NCBI GenBank assembly: GCA_964522215.1 | Contig: CAZFVR010000022.1 | Coordinates: forward strand, 1 to 30,904 | Reading direction: 5' to 3' | Length of the DNA: 30,904 bases | Source: CAG-390 sp964522215 | Lineage (GTDB): Bacteria; Bacillota; Clostridia; Oscillospirales; CAG-272 | Part shown: positions 1 through 7,054 of the stretch, in pieces | Layout: each line of letters begins with the position of its first letter | How positions within the stretch are numbered: position 1 is the first letter of the stretch | Notes under the pieces: model-generated | What the model was told of the DNA's origin: nothing | What the model saw: the letters and a program-made list of their open reading frames with translations, nothing else | Database searches by the model: none | Translations under genes and position numbers: made by a program

Positions 1-17
1 TGCCGGCGACGTTAGTA

Positions 18-46
18 ATTATACCACATGTCTTGCCGTTTGTCAA
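18..46 (-). promoter_or_regulatory. Sigma-A promoter reading off the left edge
   Basis: On the minus strand TTGACA (46-41) and TATAAT (23-18) are separated by exactly 17 nt, a perfect consensus sigma-A promoter. It lies downstream of the methyltransferase gene and points to a gene left of the window, so the murC-methyltransferase transcript and that gene are probably separate units. Confidence 0.8.
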
Positions 47-105
47 TACCTTTTTGCGCACAAATTTATATTTTTCTCGAATTTTCTTTTACTTGCACCC
101 CAACA

Positions 106-137
106 CTGCCGCGGCGATCATTTTATCGCCACGGCAG
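106..137 (-). other. Stem-loop spanning the methyltransferase stop codon
   Basis: A 13-bp stem (106-118 with 125-137, one G-U pair in the minus-strand RNA) with a 6-nt loop covers the last codons and stop of the methyltransferase gene. No U-run follows on the minus strand, so it is not a clear intrinsic terminator; it may protect the 3' end or be a weak terminator. Confidence 0.4.
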
Positions 138-921
138 CTATATGCAGCTTTGTTGCGTGCTCGCTCACGGCAGCGTTCCAATCAAGCCTCGCGGGCAGTA
201 CAGCATCATCATCCGCGCCCGCTATTGCCGCCAAACGAAAGCCCGCCCGCTCCAGCGCCGCGCGTATCTCCTCGATCGAATAATACCGCTCCGACCACTC
301 GTCCTCCGCCCGCCGGTAGAGTCCCGCGCCCGCCTCCGTCTCATAAAACACGGTAATACCGAAGTCGCAGATCCCGCTCTCGGCATCATAGCAATTTTGC
401 CAAGCGCAAAAGCTCTCGCGCCCGTCTGCATCCACTCCCGGAAAAAGATACGCCAGCTCGCCGTAATATTCCTTGAACTTTTTTTGAGTATTTACATCAA
501 ATATAAATACGCCGCCCGGCACGAGATAATTATGCACATGCGCAAAGCATTCGTCTATATCGCCGTCATCAACGAGATGATTGACCGAATCCAGACAGCA
601 CACCACCGCGCCGACGGTACCGTAAAGCTCAAATTCGCGCATATCCTGGCAGAGCAGGAGCGCGCCATCCGCCGCGCACCGCTCCCTTGCTATCTCAAGC
701 ATCTCCGGGGAGATATCCACCCCGGTCATGTCATAGCCGCGTGCGGCCAAAGCGTGTGTTAGCTGACCCGTGCCGCAGGCAAGATCAAGCACCAGCTCCT
801 CCTCGGCTCGCCCCGCGCCGAAGCGGTGCAGGCCGCGGTCGATAAATTCCGCCCACGCGTTATGATCTATATCCGAATTCACGGCATCGTATATACGCGC
901 CGCGCCCATATATCCGCTCAT
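118..921 (-). CDS. Class I SAM-dependent methyltransferase
   Basis: This 267-residue protein carries the Rossmann-type SAM-binding motif I (VLDLACGTGQL, about residues 43-53) followed by the acidic end of strand 2 (GVDIS), typical of class I methyltransferases. The middle and C-terminal parts (FIFDVNT, YSIEEIRAALERAGF) resemble small-molecule methyltransferases of the UbiE/Tam-like superfamily common in Clostridia. It has no signal peptide or TM segment, so it is cytosolic. The substrate cannot be told from sequence. Its ATG overlaps the murC stop in an ATGA, so it is translationally coupled to murC and probably co-transcribed, but no cell wall role is implied by the domain itself. Family call is firm; substrate unknown. 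Confidence 0.85.
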   Translation of the reverse strand: MSGYMGAARIYDAVNSDIDHNAWAEFIDRGLHRFGAGRAEEELVLDLACGTGQLTHALAARGYDMTGVDISPEMLEIARERCAADGALLLCQDMREFELYGTVGAVVCCLDSVNHLVDDGDIDECFAHVHNYLVPGGVFIFDVNTQKKFKEYYGELAYLFPGVDADGRESFCAWQNCYDAESGICDFGITVFYETEAGAGLYRRAEDEWSERYYSIEEIRAALERAGFRLAAIAGADDDAVLPARLDWNAAVSEHATKLHIAAVAIK

Positions 922-2330
922 TCCGAAAGTCCTATCAGCGGGTAGAGCTTATATATATCCCCCGCTCCCATCACGACCAGGGTATCCCCCTCACTTATCT
1001 CGCTGTGAAGCAGCTCGGCGATATTCTCAAAGCTGCCGCCGCCAACGGCACTTCCGCCCATGTGTTCTATCTCACGTGCGAGGGTATCACAGCTGACACC
1101 CATGGTATCCGTCTCGCGTGCGGCATAGATATCCGCAACTATTACTCGGTCGGCAAGGCAAAGAGCCGAGGCAAAATCCTCAAACAGCTTTGCGGTGCGG
1201 CTGTAGGTGTGTGACTGAAAAACACAAACGAGCCGTCCCTCTGCCATTTGGCGCAGGGTGCCGAGGGTCGCGCGGATCTCGGTGGGGTGATGACCGTAGT
1301 CGTCATAGACCTCCGCTCCGCCAAAGCTGCCCTTATACTCCATACGGCGGTGCGCCCCGCCGAACTTGGCAAGACCGCGCGCAATGCCCTCCGGCTCCAA
1401 TCCGCAGCAACGTGCGGCGGCATAGGCCGCAAGTGCGTTGTAGACATTATGCGCACCGGGCACAGACAGCTTAAGGCTTACCTCTCGCTCGCCGCGATGC
1501 AGGATATCAAAGCCGGCGCGCCCGCGCTCGTAAACGATATTGGCGGCGGAATAATCAGCCATCGGGTCCCTTGTTGATATGGTTATCTTTTCTCCACCGT
1601 AAAGACGTGCGGCAAGCATAACGTTTTCGTCATCTGCATTTATGACCGCTCTGCCCTCCGCTCCGGACAGTGACATAAATGAAGCAAAGGAGCGGCGGAT
1701 CTGCGCGATGCTTGCAAAATAATCGACATGGTCCATCTCGATATTCAAAACGACCGCAACTGTGGGATTAAAATCAAGGAAGGAGTCCATATACTCGCAG
1801 GCCTCAAAAACAAAATTGTCGCGCCCGCCCAAGCGATATGCGCCGCCCATTGCGGAAAGCTCCGCGCCCGATACTACGGTAGGGTCGCCTCCCGCCTCCA
1901 TAAAAGCCAACGCGCACATTGAGGTGCAGGTGCTCTTACCGTGCATTCCGGATATGCCAACGCGATTTTTATAGCCAGTCATGATATACCCGAGATAATC
2001 TGCGCGGGAGATGCAGGGCAGCCCTTGCCGCTGTGCAGCCTTATATTGCGGGTTATCCGGGGATATGGCAACGGTATAGACCACCGCCTCATACCCCTCG
2101 ATGAGCGCGGGATCCTCGGTGTAGGAGATATCTATCCCGCAGCGGGCAAGCTCATCGGTGAGCGCGGTCTCCGTCCTATCCGACCCACCAACGCGAAAGC
2201 CGTGAATGAGCGAGATATGCGCCAACGAGGACATTGTGATACCCCCGATGCCTATAAAAAATATGCTTTTGCGACCATCGAGCATTTTTGCTATCTCTTC
2301 GGCGCCGTAGTGTGTATTTGGTGTTGACAT
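918..2330 (-). CDS. murC: UDP-N-acetylmuramate--L-alanine ligase
   Basis: MurC adds L-alanine to UDP-MurNAc with ATP, the first step in building the peptidoglycan stem peptide in the cytosol. The 470-residue product has the usual family length. It shows the N-terminal GIGGI nucleotide-binding loop (27-31), the Mur-ligase ATP loop GMHGKST and the C-terminal-domain motif YDDYGHHPTE that is diagnostic for MurC. I place the start at the ATG at 2330; an in-frame GTG at 2339 is an alternative. Neither has an ideally spaced ribosome binding site: a GGGGGA (2358-2353) sits upstream of a small hairpin (2338-2353) that lies between it and the start. The methyltransferase follows with a 4-nt overlap. 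Confidence 0.95.
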   Translation of the reverse strand: MSTPNTHYGAEEIAKMLDGRKSIFFIGIGGITMSSLAHISLIHGFRVGGSDRTETALTDELARCGIDISYTEDPALIEGYEAVVYTVAISPDNPQYKAAQRQGLPCISRADYLGYIMTGYKNRVGISGMHGKSTCTSMCALAFMEAGGDPTVVSGAELSAMGGAYRLGGRDNFVFEACEYMDSFLDFNPTVAVVLNIEMDHVDYFASIAQIRRSFASFMSLSGAEGRAVINADDENVMLAARLYGGEKITISTRDPMADYSAANIVYERGRAGFDILHRGEREVSLKLSVPGAHNVYNALAAYAAARCCGLEPEGIARGLAKFGGAHRRMEYKGSFGGAEVYDDYGHHPTEIRATLGTLRQMAEGRLVCVFQSHTYSRTAKLFEDFASALCLADRVIVADIYAARETDTMGVSCDTLAREIEHMGGSAVGGGSFENIAELLHSEISEGDTLVVMGAGDIYKLYPLIGLSE

Positions 2331-2509
2331 GCAAGTCACGGGCGCGTGCCCGTCCCCCTTTTTTGTTCTCGGGCATCACGCCCGAATGCATTTTTTGATG
2401 GTATGTTTACTGTTTTCGTTGATATTATATATTAAATATGTATGCTTTTTATTTTTCGTTTTTTGACCGCTCGGCAGGACTAAAGAATCACGAAAAAAAC
2501 CCAAGTTCT

Positions 2510-2648
2510 TTGAATAACCGTCACAATGGAACTATATACTAAATCATGTAGAAGGAAAAGCGTTCGGAACCATAAACAGGCAGGCGCTTTTAAAAGCTTA
2601 GTGTTTCGACCAAAGGGTCGACACCGACACATGAAAGGAATGCAAACC
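2510..2648 (+). promoter_or_regulatory. Candidate spoVG promoter and structured leader
   Basis: TTGAAT (2510-2515) and TATATA (2533-2538) have a 17-nt spacer and are the best sigma-A candidate. The roughly 100-nt leader can fold: AAAAGCG (2556-2562) pairs with CGCTTTT (2585-2591), and a CGACC/GGTCG hairpin with flanking GTGT/ACAC pairs follows near 2601-2628. The ribosome binding site AAAGGA lies 9 nt before the ATG. A convincing sigma-H site, expected from Bacillus spoVG, was not found. The rest of the gap 2331-2509 is AT-rich and presumably holds the murC promoter, which I could not define. Confidence 0.4.
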
Positions 2649-2978
2649 ATGGAAATCACCGACATTAAGGTAAGAAAGCTGTTTGACGATGGTCCGATGA
2701 AGGCTATAGTTTCAGTCACCTTTGACAACGAGCTGGCACTTCACGATGTAAAAGTGATCAACGCGCGTGACAAATGTTTTATTGTAATGCCCAGCCGCAA
2801 GAACCCTGATGAATCCTATCGCGATATCGTTCACCCGATCAACGCACAGTTCAGGGCCAAGATCGAATCGGAAGTGCTTGAGGCCTACAACAAAGCATTA
2901 GCGGAGGCCGCGTCAACAGCCGCAGCCGCCCACGACAATGCGGAAAGCACCAACGGCGATATAGCCGATGCTATATGA
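2649..2978 (+). CDS. spoVG: Septation/sporulation regulator SpoVG
   Basis: SpoVG is a small site-specific DNA/RNA-binding regulator involved in asymmetric septation, and in capsule or virulence control in some Firmicutes. The 109-residue product begins MEITDIKVRKL and contains the family signature stretches GPMKAIVSVTFDNELALHDVKV and FIVMPSRK, then the conserved HPINAQFR segment. The C-terminus is an Ala-rich, charged tail. The reading frame is open upstream, but the start at 2649 is chosen because AAAGGA lies 9 nt before it and because the family begins here. It is monocistronic: a strong terminator follows 14 nt after the stop. Spore formation in the host lineage is suggested but not proven, since non-sporulating Firmicutes also carry spoVG. 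Confidence 0.95.
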   Translation: MEITDIKVRKLFDDGPMKAIVSVTFDNELALHDVKVINARDKCFIVMPSRKNPDESYRDIVHPINAQFRAKIESEVLEAYNKALAEAASTAAAAHDNAESTNGDIADAI

Positions 2979-2991
2979 CTCCACACATTTT

Positions 2992-3028
2992 GATCTGCTC
3001 ACATCTCGTGAGCAGATCTCTTTTTATT
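2992..3028 (+). terminator. Intrinsic terminator of spoVG
   Basis: A perfect 11-bp stem (2992-3002 with 3008-3018) with a 5-nt loop is followed by a T-rich run (TCTTTTTATTTATTTT). Confidence 0.9.
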
Positions 3029-3079
3029 TATTTTGTGATCCTATTATTATGCTCTGACATGATCGAATCGCGTATTTTA

Positions 3080-3631
3080 TCAGCCGCGGTACCGCGGATC
3101 CTCCATGGCATGCGACATCAAAATGCCGCCGGGCGTGAGATCCACCACCCCATAGCTGCGCCGCATACCAACGCCCGCAGTGCCGGGGTTGAAGATATAC
3201 ATTGGTCGATCCAGCTCCCGCCCGGCAAGATCACTGCCTGCAGGAAGATATTTATCAAGCATCACATGCGTGTGACCGAACATAAGCACATCCGCACCGC
3301 GCTCATGGGCATACGCTGCGGCGCGTTCCCAGCCGTTTTTAACGCCCAGCGCGTGACCGTGCATGATGAGTATATGCCACCCCTCAAGCTCGATCATCAG
3401 CTCGCGCTCCGGCAGTGCCGCACGGTCGCGATAGGAAAATATATTCTCATCACAATTCCCGCGCACTTGCCACACCGGTAGTCCCCGCGTGTCGATCGAT
3501 ACCATGTCGGCATATCCGTCGCCAAGATGCACCACCCCCGCGGTTTCCGGTGCGTCAAAATGCTCACGGACAGCGCGGCTGAGCAATGCGGGGTTGCCGT
3601 GCGAATCCGAAAAAACGATAAGTCTTTTCAT
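3080..3631 (-). CDS. YfcE/MJ0936-family metallophosphoesterase
   Basis: The 183-residue protein is a complete calcineurin-like phosphodiesterase of the YfcE/MJ0936 family. The metal-binding motifs are all present and in order: DSHG (9-12), HLGD (35-38), GNCD (58-61), HGH (91-93) and GHTH (119-122). Members hydrolyse phosphodiesters in vitro with Mn; the natural substrate is unknown. It is cytosolic and is the last gene of a three-gene minus-strand operon behind a lipid kinase and a lipoprotein, with a 25-nt gap to the lipoprotein gene. Family call is firm; biological role is not. Confidence 0.9.
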   Translation of the reverse strand: MKRLIVFSDSHGNPALLSRAVREHFDAPETAGVVHLGDGYADMVSIDTRGLPVWQVRGNCDENIFSYRDRAALPERELMIELEGWHILIMHGHALGVKNGWERAAAYAHERGADVLMFGHTHVMLDKYLPAGSDLAGRELDRPMYIFNPGTAGVGMRRSYGVVDLTPGGILMSHAMEDPRYRG

Positions 3632-3656
3632 TTTTATATGGATAAATGCAGTTTTC

Positions 3657-4226
3657 TTAATGCGAGGCAGCTTGGTTATCCACGAATCTCACCGTTTCGT
3701 TGTTCTCTATCACATCCAAAACGATACGGAGCACCTCGCAAACAGCAGCGCTGGCCTCTTTACCGTTCAGCTCGACCAACCATTGCTCGGTCGCCATTTC
3801 ATCATCGGTAAAGCCAAGCGCCGAGATGCCTGCCGTATCACTCAAAAACAGCCCAAAAAACTGCCCGAACACTTCCTCTGATATAATACAGGATGCATAC
3901 GCGCGCCATTCCGCCTCACACATCGGATCCGGCATGCCATCAATGCACTTTATGCTGTACTCGGCACCGCCCGGACCGTCATATCTTGCCACAAGCACTC
4001 CGTCAAGGGCAAAATCCTCCTTTTGCGGCTGAAAGACCTGCTCTATCTTTTCGCGAAGCTCTACGATATCCACCTTTGCGGCCGGTGCTTTGTAGCTTTC
4101 GGTCGCATCGGCGGACAGCTCTCCGCGCGGCAGATCCACCTCATCGCATCCCAAAAGCAGCAAAGCAAGCACGGCAAGCATCGCTGTAACAGGTGAAAGC
4201 TTTTTTATTATGTTAAGTTTTTTCAT
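3657..4226 (-). CDS. Putative lipoprotein of unknown function
   Basis: The 189-residue product has a lipoprotein signal: basic MKK-N-region, hydrophobic stretch 12-25 and lipobox LLGC with the lipidated Cys at 27. The mature part is acidic and mixed alpha/beta in character, with no motif I recognise. The start is set at the ATG at 4226, which has GGAGG 8 nt upstream; an upstream in-frame TTG overlaps that ribosome binding site and is unlikely. It lies between the lipid kinase (33-nt gap) and the YfcE-type phosphodiesterase in one operon. It should be anchored to the outer face of the membrane. Confidence 0.75.
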   Translation of the reverse strand: MKKLNIIKKLSPVTAMLAVLALLLLGCDEVDLPRGELSADATESYKAPAAKVDIVELREKIEQVFQPQKEDFALDGVLVARYDGPGGAEYSIKCIDGMPDPMCEAEWRAYASCIISEEVFGQFFGLFLSDTAGISALGFTDDEMATEQWLVELNGKEASAAVCEVLRIVLDVIENNETVRFVDNQAASH

Positions 4227-4259
4227 GTCCTTTACCTCCAAGTTATTTTAGTGAGGGAC

Positions 4260-5237
4260 TCACACGCACTCCGCTGCCGGCTCGCCCTCCACGCTCTCAA
4301 GTGCCGAGCCCATCTCTGCGCCGCGCGGGACGGAAAAACGGAACCTGCCCGGCTCAACATCTATCTCAAGCCGCTCCATCTCCCTTATCTCGCCATCCAC
4401 GCAGACCGCTTGCATGCGGTCAAATTCAAACACCGCGTGCGAGCAGCTGACATATTCGCGCAGACCGTCCGCACGGCGGCTTTGCGGCAGTGTGCCATCC
4501 TTGTAATTTTTGACAAGTGATAAAAATTTTATACGCGAAACGTTTTTTATCTTTATGATATTCACACGACCATCCGAAAGATCTGCCATCGGCAGGGCAT
4601 CAAAGCCGCCGCCGCAATACGGACCGTTGGCTATGGCACAAAGCAAAAGCTCGCACCGCTCCGGCTCTCCGCCATCGATAGAAAGCATGAAAGCCGCGCC
4701 CGGCTTGCGCACAAGCGTTCTAACGACCCCCATGACATACGCCAGACCGCCCGGCACCCACGACTTGCGCTTTATGCGAGCCACATCCTTTACGACCTCG
4801 CAATCAAAGCCGATATTTATCATGTTGGCAGAGTATCTACCGTTATATTTTACGGCATCAAGCGGCACAGCCTTGCCGCACACCTGCGCCTCGATATCAA
4901 AATAAAGCTCGCGCGGGGTACAGCTGCGGCAAAAATCGTTGCCTGTACCAATGGGGATAACACCCACCTCAGCACCATCAACACGCGCCGTGCCGTCAAG
5001 CACCTCAGATATAGTGCCGTCACCGCCACAGGCGTAGAACCTGCAGTTATCTCCAAAAAATCTGCCGCCCTCCGCGCACTCGCGCAGGATAAAATCGGTG
5101 GCATCCCCGGGCTTATCGGTAACGTGTATGTAATGCTCCACTCCAAGACGGGCGCACTCCGCACCTATCCTTTCCTTGAGAGGCTCTACCTCTCCTCCCT
5201 TGCCCGCTGCAGGATTGAGAATAAAAACATGCTTCAA
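4260..5237 (-). CDS. Diacylglycerol kinase-like lipid kinase (YegS/BmrU family)
   Basis: The 325-residue protein matches the diacylglycerol/sphingosine kinase-like fold. It has the N-terminal NPAAGKG motif (8-14), the catalytic glycine-rich loop ACGGDGTISEVLDG and the IPIGTGNDFCRS motif, then the C-terminal beta-sandwich with FDALPMADLSDG. Such enzymes phosphorylate diacylglycerol or related lipids at the inner membrane face and recycle diacylglycerol in Gram-positives. The start is a TTG at 5237 with GGAGG about 11 nt upstream. It is the first gene of an operon with a lipoprotein and a phosphodiesterase, driven by a promoter at 5334-5362. Substrate is inferred from family only. Confidence 0.88.
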   Translation of the reverse strand: MKHVFILNPAAGKGGEVEPLKERIGAECARLGVEHYIHVTDKPGDATDFILRECAEGGRFFGDNCRFYACGGDGTISEVLDGTARVDGAEVGVIPIGTGNDFCRSCTPRELYFDIEAQVCGKAVPLDAVKYNGRYSANMINIGFDCEVVKDVARIKRKSWVPGGLAYVMGVVRTLVRKPGAAFMLSIDGGEPERCELLLCAIANGPYCGGGFDALPMADLSDGRVNIIKIKNVSRIKFLSLVKNYKDGTLPQSRRADGLREYVSCSHAVFEFDRMQAVCVDGEIREMERLEIDVEPGRFRFSVPRGAEMGSALESVEGEPAAECV

Positions 5238-5333
5238 TATGAATAACGCCTCCCATGCAGAGTACCGTCAATTGTCATATTCTCGGGAGCATTAAGCTCG
5301 GCAATCGACCGTCACTTGTAAATTTATTATTTT

Positions 5334-5362
5334 ATTATAGCATTTTTATCTCGTTTTGTCTA
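5334..5362 (-). promoter_or_regulatory. Sigma-A promoter of the lipid kinase operon
   Basis: On the minus strand TAGACA (5362-5357) and TATAAT (5339-5334) are separated by 17 nt. It gives a leader of about 90 nt before the TTG start at 5237. No known riboswitch was recognised in that leader. Confidence 0.75.
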
Positions 5363-5499
5363 CCTGAAAAAATGATTTTACATATAAAATATATCGATTT
5401 ATGTCGCTCGTGGATGTGTCACGCCGTGCACTGGAGCATATACTGTAATTGATGATAACGCCGCCGACGATCAGGGCGGCAGCGGGAGGTTTAGTTATT

Positions 5500-5727
5500 A
5501 TGAAGATAGATCGTGCATCGATCATGCGCATGCTGGCGCTTGATGACAGGCAGCTTAAAATGATCATTGAAAGGGTCGCCGCAGGGGCCGGGGTAGATAT
5601 CCCCGCAGAATCACTGACCCCACAAGCGCTTGCAGCCTTGCGTACGGCTGTGGAGCGGGCGGATGACAGCGAGCTTGAAGGAATAGCGCAGAGCTTTGCA
5701 GGACGCACGCCGAACGATCGGGGGTGA
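5500..5727 (+). CDS. Small conserved protein of unknown function, module gene A
   Basis: This 75-residue, mostly helical protein begins MKIDRASIMRMLAL and has a regular amphipathic pattern (DRQLKMIIERVAAGAG, ALRTAVERADDSELEGIAQ). From memory it resembles short clostridial proteins that sit in front of a gene like the next one, but I know no function. The start is chosen for GGGAGG 10 nt upstream; the frame is open to 5449. It is followed after 4 nt by gene B, so the two are translationally linked. A weak promoter TTTACA (5377-5382) with TATGTC (5400-5405) at 17 nt is possible. A CATATACT at 5437-5444 resembles a sigma-E type -10 element but lacks a clear partner. Confidence 0.65.
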   Translation: MKIDRASIMRMLALDDRQLKMIIERVAAGAGVDIPAESLTPQALAALRTAVERADDSELEGIAQSFAGRTPNDRG

Positions 5728-5731
5728 GTGG

Positions 5732-6100
5732 ATGGAACAGGAAATGCCAAGCGGGATAGATGCGATAGTTGCAAGGCTGATGGCAGACCCGAGCATAATG
5801 GCCGCAGTAAGCGAGGCCGCAGCGGAGCTTGGCGGGAGCAAAAGATCTGCCGACGGCAGGGAGGGCGTGACGGTGCCGGCGGCGGATACTGCCGCTGCAC
5901 CATCACAGCTTGCCACACTGCTTGGGGGGATATCCGGCGGCAGCCAAAAGGCGGGCGCGGGAGACGAGGAACGCCGACACAGGCGTGAGCTTTTAAATGC
6001 ACTTAAACCATACCTTGGCAGCCACCGCCGCGAAACGATAGATCACATGCTTGGGATAGAGCGGCTTGGGGATGCGCTTAAGATGGCGCAAAAGCACTAA
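5732..6100 (+). CDS. Small conserved protein of unknown function, module gene B
   Basis: The 122-residue product has a helical N-terminus (about 8-33), a low-complexity Ala/Gly/Ser middle (35-78) and a basic, helical C-terminus. That C-terminus contains LLNALKPYL (87-95), then paired arginines and a final helix (IDHMLGIERLGDALKMAQ). The LLNALKPYL-x-RR pattern is one I recall from small clostridial proteins of unknown function. No signal peptide or TM segment is visible. Start at the ATG at 5732 with GGGGGTGA just upstream. It lies 4 nt after gene A and 16 nt before gene C, so the three form one operon. Confidence 0.7.
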   Translation: MEQEMPSGIDAIVARLMADPSIMAAVSEAAAELGGSKRSADGREGVTVPAADTAAAPSQLATLLGGISGGSQKAGAGDEERRHRRELLNALKPYLGSHRRETIDHMLGIERLGDALKMAQKH

Positions 6101-6116
6101 AAAAGGAGAGCCAAAA

Positions 6117-6494
6117 ATGTATGCAAAAAACGGTGACAGACGGATCCCGCCCGGGATCCTGATACCCGAAAATTACGGCGGCAATACATTCTCCCCTCAA
6201 CCACCATCACCGCCGCCGCGACCTCCCGAGCCACCGCCACCCGCCGCAGAATGCCACACCTGCGGAGATGCAACGAAACAGCCCGAGGGCGTTAAGCCAC
6301 AGCACTGCGGCAAATGCGATCTGCCACCGCCGCCCGCACCTCCTCTGCCGCGACCATATCACGGCGGGCTGATGGATATCAGCATAGGCACGGAGGAGCT
6401 GCTGCTTATAGGCGTTATGGCACTTGTATTTTTTGGAGGTGAGGAGAGAGACAACGAGCTGCTCATCTGCCTTCTGCTTGTTTTGCTGCTATGA
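6117..6494 (+). CDS. Pro-rich, double-CxxC small protein with hydrophobic C-terminus, module gene C
   Basis: The 125-residue product has four parts: a short N-terminus, a Pro-rich segment (about 27-43, with a second Pro-rich run at 70-80), two Cys pairs, CHTC (46-49) and CGKC (64-67), which could form a four-Cys metal site, and a hydrophobic end. That end has two blocks, ELLLIGVMALVFFGG (94-108) and ELLICLLLVLLL (114-125), separated by the charged GEERDN. The protein stops directly after the hydrophobic block. No N-terminal signal is seen. The ribosome binding site AAAGGAGA lies about 9 nt before the ATG. It closes the three-gene operon. Function unknown; membrane or self-assembly association is inferred from the tail. 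Confidence 0.7.
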   Translation: MYAKNGDRRIPPGILIPENYGGNTFSPQPPSPPPRPPEPPPPAAECHTCGDATKQPEGVKPQHCGKCDLPPPPAPPLPRPYHGGLMDISIGTEELLLIGVMALVFFGGEERDNELLICLLLVLLL

Positions 6495-6965
6495 TATTAG
6501 ATGACGGTCAAGCATTTTTGTGATATATGCGTATAAGTTAGATATGTATCTACAAGAAACGCAAGATTATAATCTCGTTTTGAGAAAGAAAGCGGTCGAA
6601 CAAAGGTCGCCTCTACGGCAAGAAGATGATACTTTAACTACGGAGGAGGAATAAAAATATAATTCTATTTTTTATCCCTATCGTTATCCATAAGGCATTT
6701 ATGTATGCTTGCTCCGCACGATGTAAGCCTTCTCATGCGTGAGAAGGCTTGGCGAGAGTCGCCTCTTTACCTATAGACAGAGAGGAGCGTTCATCCATAG
6801 CTGCGGCGGGAGCCGTCCCCCGCCCTGCGGAGTTTATACATGGCCATAAACGATTGCGATATCCATTGTTCCGCAACTGCACGTCCGACGTTCGCCCGCG
6901 CGCATATCACTTTGCGGCGCTCGTCGCCAATATCACTCGCGCAAAGTGCCCTGAACATACCGGCA
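6495..6965. other. Gene-free gap with several hairpins
   Basis: No open frame here has a ribosome binding site or protein-like composition. The stretch holds a 12-nt palindrome (AGATTATAATCT, near 6569-6580), a GGAGGAGGAAT at about 6641-6651 with no start codon after it, an 11-bp stem (6725-6735 with 6740-6750), an adjacent GGCGA/TCGCC hairpin (6751-6763) and a GGCGGG/CCCGCC pairing near 6807-6826. It lies between the convergent ends of the small-gene operon and the sugar-binding protein gene. It may be a structured RNA or decayed sequence; I do not recognise a known RNA family. Confidence 0.3.
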
Positions 6966-6999
6966 GCAAAAAACGGTGGACGGCCATGCCGTCCACCGT
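6966..6999 (-). terminator. Intrinsic terminator of the GH4/sugar-binding protein operon
   Basis: A 12-bp stem (6973-6984 with 6988-6999) with a tight CAT loop is followed on the minus strand by TTTTTT (about 6973-6968). It lies 55 nt after the stop of the sugar-binding protein gene. Confidence 0.85.
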
Positions 7000-7054
7000 G
7001 TGTGGTATTTAACACGACCGTATTTGGCCGCATCAAATTATTTTTTGCCGATCT

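Noticed and set aside
6791..7036. Short frames in the gap after the small-gene operon
   Set aside because: No ribosome binding site, Arg/Ala-biased shadow composition, and overlap with a clear terminator.
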